The notes under the pieces are model-generated. The model saw nothing but the letters and a program-made list of their open reading frames with translations. It searched no databases and had not been told where the DNA came from. This document shows positions 55,701-64,000 of a stretch of DNA of 64,000 nt, piece by piece. The stretch is from Acorus gramineus (Eukaryota > Streptophyta > Magnoliopsida > Acorales > Acoraceae). Both the position numbers and the translations under genes were made by a program. The stretch's first letter is position 1; each line of letters opens with the position of its first letter. The stretch lies in NCBI GenBank assembly GCA_030737835.1, contig CM060850.1:24779774-24843773 (forward strand). The letters run 5' to 3'.

Positions 55701-55887
55701 CATTGGTATATTAATCTATTCATAGAATAATTACAAATCCCAGAATAACTTATGTCTCTATGCAAACGGTACCTTCGGAACCTGATTTTTGAATCGAATG
55801 CATCGTGAACAGCTTTGGCACACAAGTCTTTTTTTTTAAGTACAAAACAGAATAACAGAACAATTGCAATAAATAATGATGAAGTCA
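52738..55887. other. AT-rich intergenic region
   Basis: No gene is found in 3.1 kb. It contains A and T homopolymers, and short inverted motifs near 53690 and 53970 that may be an old MITE. 55380-55640 shares wording with the Tourist family (ccactatcaaatcaactgtcg and tcttataaatgagg) and may be an old relative in inverse orientation. Confidence 0.4.
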
Positions 55888-58178
55888 CTACAATCGATCG
55901 GTTTTAAAAAGCTCCAAACAATGTTCTTGATCCAAATTTCTGCTCCAGAATTTCTTGTAGTATTCATCATAAGTAAAGCTTCTGTACACAGCATGAGTCC
56001 CATCTTCAGTGAGCTTCTCTGGGGGGCTGATTAGTGCAGTGTTGCAAGGGCAGAGGAATGAAGCCACTGACATCCTCTGTTTCTGCGAGTTCACTATTGC
56101 TCTGTGCCACACACTCCTGTACTTCCCATTGCTCAAAGCCTGCCATAAATATATCACTTCATGTCAATCTACATAGTCACTTTTTTTTTTCTTCTTTTAA
56201 ATCTAAACTAAGCAAATATTTTTTTGATAAGGCACCTGTAACTGGTCTCCTATGTTAATGACGAATGCATTCGGATAGGGATTCACAGCGATCCATTTGC
56301 CGTCTCTGAGGACCTGGAGGCCTGCCACTAGTTGGTCCTGGAGAAGGATCGTTAGCGCATTCGGATCGGTGTGAGCCGGGAGGCCATACGTGAGCTCAGG
56401 CTCTGGGCATGCCGGGTAGCAGTTTATGGCCATGTGTTGCTCTTGATCTCCCAACACATTCTTGATGTAGTCTTCCTCTAAGCCCAGGCTCTCAGATATC
56501 ATTCCCAGCAATCTAAAGCCAAGGGCTCTGACTTCTTTGCAATAGGAGCTCACAACTTCCCTTAATAAATCAAACAAAATTTTACATACATGAAACCAAT
56601 TAGTGTTTGATTGATTTTCTATAGGTATTAAGCATAACTTGACAAAGAAGTACTGAATATATATTAAAAGCCACGCTCGTGGTGTAGTTGGGCAGAATAG
56701 AATCCTTGGTGTAGTTGGGCAGAATAGAATCCTCTTCTTCTTTTGTTTTTAAGGCAAGGTGCCTTGGTTTCCTTATCTTTGTTTTTCAGTCTTTCCTTCT
56801 TTGTTTCTTATTCAGAACTGCAGTTATTCGATTAATATAATAGGGGTAGTTTCGATCTTCAGATTCTCAAAAAAAAAAAAAAAAAAAAAAAACTTTTTAA
56901 GTAAAACCTAGCAGATCTAGGTGGACCTATCCATAATTTGCCTACCTTGAACATTTCTAAATACCAATCAAGATAATAATAATTTTCTTTTAGAAATGAT
57001 TCTAGACCCTTTTAAATAAATAAGTCTCTGTATAATAATAGTGGAACTGTGGAAGTATGACAAGGTACAAGTCACGTCGGTGGGTCCGTGATCACTATAG
57101 ATCAATTGTTGAACTGTGTGTACTGGGCTGATAATTTTTTAACTGGGGACCCCAGTACTAATAATTTTAAAGAAATTGTAGTTATTATAATCTTTAAAAA
57201 TAAGCAAATGGAATCCGGAACCAACACCGTTAAACGTTAATAAATTAAAACACTGCCAGAACATGTCTAATCAAAATCAGTGTCCCTTAAACTATTGAAT
57301 AATGAAAAGTGATCTCACATTAAATTAAACACTATTGAATAATGAAAAGTAATCTCACATTAAATTAAACAGTCGTGACTAATTACTTTTGAGGTCACCA
57401 AATGTTGTCATGATTTGTAAGTACACCATCACCATGGCTCACGTGAAAAGAAGAGCAAAAAAAGACAGAAGACCCAAATGCAGTGTACTTATTCAGATTT
57501 TGAAAACATATGTAGTTATTTAAAATTACTTGAATGAGGGGGGATCGGACGGCCAGTCTTGAACGAGCTCCTCGAGGGGGTGGCAATGGAGGCGGAGGTA
57601 GTCCCTCCAGTTGTGGACGGTCTCCTTCCGCACGTTGAAGCTAGTTGAAAGTCTCATCTTCTTCGATGGGTCATCTGAGTAGTGCCTCTTCTTTTCCTCC
57701 GGCGGCAAATTGAAGAACTCTTTTGCGACGGCCATCATCGACTCCATCAACTCCACCGAGAATCCATGATTGACAACCTATATATAATAATCTCATTAGA
57801 CAAATTGTTCAATTTTGTGAGTATGGATCTAGTCAAGTTCAGGTACCATCAGCATTGAACTACACAATCTATGAATTGAATTAGACAGTCAATTTTTTTA
57901 CAATTCAATAGTGATGGTAAGTCCCAGGTGAGTGAGTGAGTGAGTGAGTGAGTGAGTGAGACAGATAAGAGAGAGAGAACCTGAAAGAAACCATAGGAGA
58001 GGCAAGCATCACCGATCTTACGGACGATAACAGAGCGATCGGGGCAACCCAGATCAACCAATGGGATGTTATCGTCCATGATGACCTCTGTGAGGCGTGG
58101 CCTCTCGGAGATTGGCCTGACGTAGCTCTCTGGGAGGTTCTCATGGTGAACTCCCGCAGATAGGAGCAAGTCTGCCAT
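55888..58178 (-). CDS. DMR6: DMR6-type 2-oxoglutarate/Fe(II) dioxygenase (salicylate 5-hydroxylase class)
   Basis: Four exons, 58178-57981, 57777-57530, 56560-56236 and 56139-55888, give 340 residues, the usual length. DMR6 enzymes hydroxylate salicylic acid and so dampen immunity; loss gives pathogen resistance. Visible features: N-terminal ENLPESYVRPISERPRL-like LPESYVRP; DIOX_N domain with YGFFQVVNHG; substrate-side LSTSFNVRKE and NWRDYLRLHCHP. The Fe-binding His and Asp are in GLPAHTDPNALTILLQD, and the distal His is in SVWHRAIV. The 2OG-binding RMSVASF and the family end YKKFWSRNLDQEHCLE follow. All catalytic residues are present. A TATA box sits only about 35-40 bases before the start codon, implying a very short leader or another start site. 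The paralogous DLO1 type is an alternative, but the overall wording fits DMR6 better. Confidence 0.92.
56670..56893 (+). mobile_element. Possible poly(A)-tailed retroposon in DMR6 intron 2
   Basis: A head with two copies of tggtgtagttgggcagaata (25-bp period) is followed by a T-rich stretch and a run of about 23 A (56870-56892). The head resembles a tRNA-like A box (TGGTGTAGTTGG). No good B box or target duplication was found, so SINE identity is only a suggestion. Confidence 0.35.
57927..57960. repeat. (GAGT)n microsatellite in DMR6 intron 1
   Basis: About eight units of a tetranucleotide repeat, starting some 20 bases downstream of the intron 1 splice donor. Confidence 0.9.
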
Positions 58179-58211
58179 GTTTGTTGGCTGTGGGGAGAGG
58201 GGGAGAGAGAA

Positions 58212-58218
58212 TTTTATA
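58212..58218 (-). promoter_or_regulatory. TATA box upstream of DMR6
   Basis: TATAAAA on the minus strand, 34-40 bases before the start codon. Its position predicts transcription starting within about ten bases of the ATG. Confidence 0.5.
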
Positions 58219-58607
58219 AAGGAGGGTTTGTTGGGTTAGGATTGGGAGGAGTGAGAGGTCCCTCCAAAACCTTTTTAATGGGCAAGTTGAGGGAGGAATG
58301 AATATATGTACCATGTGTGTGTTTAGTGGGGGAGGAAGAATTATAATAAGAGAGCAAAAGATTGATAAGCGTTGACGCCAACCTCCAAGTCTTTTGATTT
58401 CTTTATTAGTGATTCAGCACATCGGGTATTCTTTTATCGCTTTGTACCATGACGTCATGTAATATGACCTCATCCCCTGCATCATTAATTTGGAGGTTGG
58501 GTTGTCTCAAAATTTCTTGGTCCATTGGATTGGCCACGTTTGTGGTGTGGAGAGGGTTATAAAATAAAAACCTTCAACGTGTCAACCCGGTCCTTGTGTT
58601 TTTTTTA

Positions 58608-59045
58608 GAAAAATTCAAATAACCCTATGTAATATGCTTGAAATCCATGTAACTCTCTATGTAATCCAAATAGTCTCATGAATTAAATTTGGTTAAACCT
58701 GATAAAAAACATAGTATATCAAAAATCTCATACAATCTATTAAAAATATAAAAAAATCATCTATAAATGACGATTTTATCATTTGAACATATTATAAAAA
58801 TCTATGCAGATGAATAGAATAATTATTTATAAAAGATTTTTCACATTTTTAACACATTGTAAGGGTTTTGGTATACTGTGTTTTTAGTCAGGGTTAACCA
58901 AACATGATATTTTTTATTTTTCAACGGAAATTTAACTTAGACATAACATAAGTGTTTTCAGGTGGTTATAAAGATTTCAAGAAAAAGTCAGGGGGTTATA
59001 TAGAATTCAAGCAGTTTACAGGGTGTTATATGGATTTTCCCCCCC
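58608..59045. mobile_element. Short Mutator-like TIR element (438 bp)
   Basis: The left end (gaaaaattcaaataaccc, then tgcttgaaatcc) and the inverse of the right end (gaattcaagc, then tgttatatggattttcc) match over more than 40 bp. A 9-bp direct repeat, eight T followed by A, flanks it at 58599-58607 and 59046-59054; it is low in complexity, so weaker proof than usual. Internal motifs are shared with 10.0-10.6 kb. Confidence 0.7.
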
Positions 59046-59097
59046 TTTTTTTTATGGGGGTGTGGGGTTTTCATCATTTTTAAAAAAGAGAAGAAAA

Positions 59098-59310
59098 AAA
59101 GGGAGAGAGAGAAAAGAGGTATTAGGGGAGGCTAAGGTGGGTGGTAGAGGCAGGTCGCGGCGATGGGGGAGGATATGATGGAGGGGGAGGGAGGAAGAGG
59201 GAGAGAGGGAGAAGGGAGAGGTTGCGGGCGGTGGCAGGGGTGAAGGGGCGGTCCGAGGGGTAGGAGAGAGAAAAAGTGAGAGAGAGAGAGAGAGGGGGGG
59301 GGGGTCTCCC
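59098..59310. repeat. GA-rich low-complexity tract
   Basis: About 210 bases almost free of C and T interruptions, with (GA)n and poly-G runs. Open frames here are artefacts of composition. Confidence 0.8.
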
Positions 59311-59344
59311 CCCTCCTTTTTTTTCTGGGTAAGGTTCACACTTA

Positions 59345-59798
59345 GCCCTCATTTAGATATAAAATATGATTTATTCTTGAACATGCAATTATTCCTATAT
59401 AAGTGAGTATAAATAATAATAAATTGATTTTGTGTTTGGTTGTGTTTTGAATTATTCTTGTTGGTATACGTAAGAATAAATGTTTTGTTGTTTGAGTAAA
59501 ATATGAATGAAGTATGGATAAAGATTTATAAAATGTGAGAAAATAATGGTAGTTGATTTGACAGATGATTTATAAGAGGTGGTGACAGTTGATTTGACAG
59601 TGGACCCACATATTCTTTGGGTGGAATAACTTATAATAACTTTAATTCCAGGGGTTGATTGGAATTCATATACCACTTTATATTAGTTTATTCTGACATA
59701 CTTTATTTCTGGATATGCTGTGTTTTCAAACAATCTAATAAGCTTATTCCGACTAATTCCATTACTTATCTGGATTTATTCAGCATCCAAACGGGGGC
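59345..59798. mobile_element. Tourist-like MITE, second copy
   Basis: The ends gccctcatttagatat and atccaaacgggggc are inverted repeats. TTA flanks both sides (59342-59344 and 59799-59801). The interior (tgattttgtgtttggttgtg, then ccacatattctttgggtgga) matches the MITE at 32744-33184 in the same order. Confidence 0.9.
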
Positions 59799-59801
59799 TT
59801 A

Positions 59802-62800
59802 GTGTTGCCCCCTTGTGGCGTCAGTGCATCAATATTTTTTGGGAGCAAGCACTAAACAAGGGGGCAAAAAGGGCCTTGGTGGGGGAAATAAAAATATAAG
59901 TGTAGAAGTTAATGGAAGTCATGTGCAGGGGACTCTGTGTGTTTGCTGTTCTTGCGGAGCACAAGGTACTCTAAAATGTCATAAATTTTTATCTAGTAGT
60001 AGTATATTTTGCTATTGTTTGTTTTGATTAGTAAAATATTCACTTTTATTTATTCTTACTTACTCTTTTGGTTGTTACTGGTGGTGATGGTTGTCATTTT
60101 TACTTTCCAAGCAAACATCACATGGGGGGGCATGCATGCATTTCCCAAAGAAAAAGGGCAAGAGGCCTAACTTGTGGAAGTGTATGGGGGTCTGTTTTTT
60201 TCATTTGCAGCACATGACCTGTCTGAATATTATGAGACACTATTTTTTCTTTATAAACTTATTAATACTTGCGAAGGAAAAGCAGTAACCCCAATTGTAC
60301 TATATTAAATTCTTAATTGATTTTCTTTTACGGCAACCAGCAACAAAAGCTCAATACAGTGCCCAAAGGACATAAAGCAGACCAACTGGCTTGGATGTTG
60401 TTGTTAACAGTGGAGACTGTCCACCACAGAAGGAAACAAGAAAATAGGGTTTTTCTCGTAGAGATGGTCCGCACAACTATTTGGATGGTTGGGACCCAAC
60501 AACCACATACTCGAGAGCAGGGTTTTCACCCCCTATAAAATGCTTGTAAAACATCTTCACGTGTGAAGCCTTGTTGCCCTATAGATCTATAGACCTTGTT
60601 TTTTTGGTGGGGGTGGGGTGGAAGGGGGGGAAGGGGGGGTGTTGTTGGTTGTATAAATATCTGTATTTTTCCTAAAATAAATGAAGTAGTACAAAGAAGA
60701 GGTGGAATTAATGCACCTCCTGTACAAAAAGATGTTGGTTGGCTTCAACTGCTAGAAACTGAAGCTAAGGAGGGAAAGCTAGTGTTTTGTTTAGGGAGTA
60801 TATTTCAAGAAAAACTGAAGTTACACGTGTCCGAAACCGGGAGAAAAGATGAAAAACATAACAAGAAGATAAGAGAGGGGAAAAAAAAAAACACGAAAGA
60901 AAGAAAGCAAGAGTGAGAACATTGCGCCCTGAGTAGAAGAGAGTTTTACTCGGTGCATGTCCACCAAAATAGACCCGGCCCCTAAATCTCAATACGAATT
61001 GTTCCCCAACTAGCTCGATAAGTCTTGCGTTCGCAATGGACCGACCCCCACTCTTTTATAAAGCCCTCCACTACCTCCCACATATTTTCAAAGTAGAACT
61101 GTTGCCCGTGAAATAGGACCACCAAATAGAAGAGAGGGAAAGCCAGTATTAATAATGACAATATGCATCCCTAAGGTTTTACCTTCTGGTAGTATCGACC
61201 TTCAAAAAGGGAATAACAAAACTTGGAAAAGTGGGAGTGATCAGAAAATGTTGGACAATAGGAGTTTTAGCCAAGGTCAAGAAGTTTCAAGTGTTCGTAT
61301 CCCCTCTTTATCAAGTTGAATTACATCACGGATTTCATCCCATAGGTACACCCTAGACTTGCTTGTGAATTGCCAGAATGTCAGCTTCTTGGTTTCCCTC
61401 TAGAAGAATATGGACACCTTCCATGCCAAGATGGAAGCTTTATGGAGATCAAGCTCGCGAACTCATCAGATTGCAGTGCAAGGGATGGTTCCCATGCTCA
61501 TAGCCCAAATAGCTACCATTCCAGACTCTGTTTCACTCTAAATGTCATTGCAATTGTATTGCAGTATTTCTTTGAGGCCTTCCATGACCATAGTCACAAA
61601 TTCTTGGTTTGGTAATCATTTGATAGGAGTTTTGTTCAGTTTGGTTCAAATTATTCAGGAAAGAATTCAGCAAAAAAATCGGAGATATAAAGGGCATTGT
61701 TACACACATTCCTTACGGCCCCACATGCATTCTTATATACTTCGTTAGCAGTCTAGCAAGACATATGCCTCTTTAGGTGAAACATAGAACTTTTTTTTTT
61801 TTTTTTTTTTTTTTTTTGCATTTGCTAAAAATAAGTCAATTCAATTCAAAATGAAACATTATACACTTTTCATCAAATCATATATCTTATTAGATGATAA
61901 AACATGTGCGGACTGTCCATGGAACTACATTTCAAGTTGCCCCTATCATTATCACATGCCAAACAATCCATGTATATATATCACAATGTTTCCACATCTT
62001 GTCAATCAAACATTAAAAAATGTGATTAACAAAACAAATACACTCAGTTTTCTTGTATGAGATCATAAGGGATTTAGACATCACATAAGGGAGTTGATTT
62101 TCAATTAATATGACGACTGATTGATGTGAACATGCCTAAATAATTGTATTTATTTATGTGTTGCAATTGGACAAGAATAAAATCAATGTGATGGAACAAG
62201 CAGAAAGGCGAGAAGATGGCTCAGACAAATGATCAAATAATTGGTGCACATAGGTTTGCTTAGTTAGTTCAGACAAACAATCAATGATTTGGTGCGCGTA
62301 GACAGAGAATCAGAGACATATGAGTATACATGTTAAATTAGTGATTGCTATTTAATATACATGTTGTACAATACAGACTACAGAGAGGGAGAGTCAAGTG
62401 AAATACCTCTTCTAACCAGGAGATTACAACGGGGTCTTCCTTCTTCTTTACTTTCTCTATGGTTTCTCACCGCCTCTAGAACTGTACTTTAAAATAAAAA
62501 ATAAAATTGTGATAACTACATTTTTTCGAAAGAAAAAAAAGAAAAAAAGGATAGTGAGTGAAATAGAGAGAGGAGAGGGAGAAGTCACAGAGAACTTGCC
62601 AGAACGACGACGGAGGCAGCCCAGGCAGAGACGACACAACAGCAACTCGAATCGATTTAAGGCCGGTTAATGTATACTGTAATTCAGGTTCAGAAAATAT
62701 CCCTAATCTTTTCTCGAATTTATCCGATCTATCCAGCATTTCGTGAACTAGGCCGAACTGCCAAATTTGGTGGATCATCGAAGATTTGTTGGCATGAATA

Positions 62801-63689
62801 GTCCGGCGATTTTGTGAATATGTCCGTGACAACCCCGAAAATCTACTAGGGGCAATTACTGTCACCGTGCTTTAACTTCTACCTCCCACCGACCTGTTTA
62901 ACACCCACAAATTGGATATCTCGAAGGTCCCTCAGATTCTCACATCTCCCTTTGGGCAAATATATACTAAGCTTTTTTTTTTAAAAAAAAAGAGGTAGGG
63001 AAATGTTACGCCCAATTTCTTTCACAGTTTCAAACCCATCTAACCAAAAAATTGAATAATACAATGTGAAAATTTCTTAACAGTGAGTGGAGGGTTTAAC
63101 GTAGTATATGAAAAATGATTAAATAATTCTCAAATATGTAATATTTATAATTTGTTATGAAAATATGAAATTTATTAAAAATAAAAACATGTTGAGACTT
63201 GAAAATGGTTTTGACTTTTTTTTTTTTTTTTTTTTGAGACACTAAAAAACAAAGGGCTTTAAGATTCTTGATTTTATGCAATAGACATAACTCACTCAAT
63301 GGAGCCTTCTGCTTTGTTTTCTAGCTTTAGATATGCTCCCTTAATTAATGTAATTTTAAAAAGAAAATAACTTGGATTTGTATGGTGATGAGAATCTCTA
63401 CTTTCCCTGCAGTGGGAAGGATTTGTATTGTGTTCCGAATGGGACCCTCTGTGAGTCAGCATTGCTTGGATCATTATTCGAAGAGACACACGTTTCCTCT
63501 CCTTTGCCTAACATTCGCCTTTGGATACCACTACCACATGACTGAGTACATAATACTATACTATGATAAAGACTACCATTTCCTATTATTTTATGTTATT
63601 TTACATTTTGTAGAGAAAGTATTTGAGTTGCGTTTTAATAATACTCAAATCATTTTAATAACACATTTCACTTTACATATCTTGGTGTC
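59802..63689. other. Region with no recognised gene
   Basis: Several short open stretches have splice-like edges. One at about 59890-59963 ends in acaag|gtactc. One on the minus strand near 62460-62400 reads VKKKEDPVVISWLEE before a gtattt donor. None can be assigned. 61040-61075 has a TATA-like cttttataaagccctcc motif. Long T runs lie at about 61793-61817 and 63218-63235. The piece at 61340-61620 may be old retroelement sequence. I cannot support a gene. Confidence 0.35.
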
Positions 63690-64000
63690 TGCCACCATGT
63701 GGGTCATCTGGCTAGGACGAACGGAACGTGTTTTCCGGTCTTTCCAATTTCAACGGAGGGGATTTGGGATGCGATCACACATTTCATCTCCGGATGGGTG
63801 GTCTTTTGCATCGGCGCAGATGTTGTTCGGGTTGAGAGGTGCACTCTGGTGGTCTCATCTTAGATGGATGAGGGCTGGTTAAATCTCTTACCTAGACTCC
63901 CGGGGATATTCTACCTTCCCCCCCTTGTTGATTTTATCTCTGTTGCTCTTCTCCTTTGTTTACTTTTCTTTATGGGCATATACTCTTTTCCTATAATACA
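63690..64000 (+). mobile_element. Possible 3' end of a LINE, runs off the window
   Basis: The plus-strand frame contains TMWVIWLGRTERVFRSF, like the WxIWxxRNxRxF motif (zf-RVT region) near the C-terminus of plant LINE reverse transcriptases. Beyond its stop a T-rich, LINE-like 3' region follows. The upstream domains are not visible. Confidence 0.45.

Noticed and set aside
57926-57961. Short repeat array considered as CRISPR-like
   Set aside because: It is a simple tetranucleotide microsatellite without spacers, in a plant intron.
59052-59352. Pro/Ser/Leu-rich open frames on the minus strand
   Set aside because: They result from the GA-rich low-complexity tract.
62476-62865. 129-codon minus-strand frame
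   Set aside because: It has no domain, a low-complexity tail and no family match. It may be a leader or old transposon DNA.

Overview
The window is nuclear DNA from a flowering plant. It has GT-AG spliced genes with AT-rich introns, plant-specific gene families and many plant transposons. Two genes (PPR and TTG1) are GC-rich, the PPR mainly in its 5' half, while LCB1 is AT-rich. That mix would suit a non-grass monocot or a basal lineage, but I cannot name the species.

Genes that look intact are: LCB1, the serine palmitoyltransferase subunit (12 coding exons, + strand, 1370-6226); an intronless P-class PPR protein (+, 12690-14594); a spliced gene ending in a RING-HC finger that I assign to no known family (-, 22910-27062); an F-box protein of the CPR1-like type (+, 30748-31887); an intronless WD40 protein recognisable as TTG1 (+, 36942-37955); and a DMR6-type 2-oxoglutarate dioxygenase (-, 55888-58178). 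They serve unrelated pathways (sphingolipid synthesis, organelle RNA, protein turnover, epidermal and flavonoid regulation, salicylate turnover). Nothing suggests a gene cluster.

Broken genes are: an acyl-activating-enzyme pseudogene (14774-17454); a three-exon UBP12/13 deubiquitinase fragment lying inside an intron of the RING gene; and exon-like pieces at 47.6-48.6 kb that I cannot assign.

Mobile DNA makes up much of the rest. There is a 3.05-kb hAT element with a perfect 8-bp target duplication and a decayed transposase (6735-9784). A 4.96-kb Copia retrotransposon with unusual TA...CT LTR ends (40394-45355) sits inside an older LINE. Several short terminal-inverted-repeat elements have target duplications that fit Mutator-like (9 bp), hAT (8 bp) and Tourist/Harbinger (3 bp) families.

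A segment of about 2.65 kb (17935-20586) is repeated at 32000-35109 just downstream of the F-box gene. One Tourist MITE lies in only one copy and so dates after the duplication. A foldback of about 800 bp with arms of roughly 270-340 bp lies at 49.6-50.4 kb.

The strongest candidate for something undescribed is the 22.9-27.1 kb locus. It combines an orphan RING protein, an internally duplicated acidic N-terminus and pieces of at least one foreign gene in its large intron. I found no CRISPR array, rRNA or tRNA gene.
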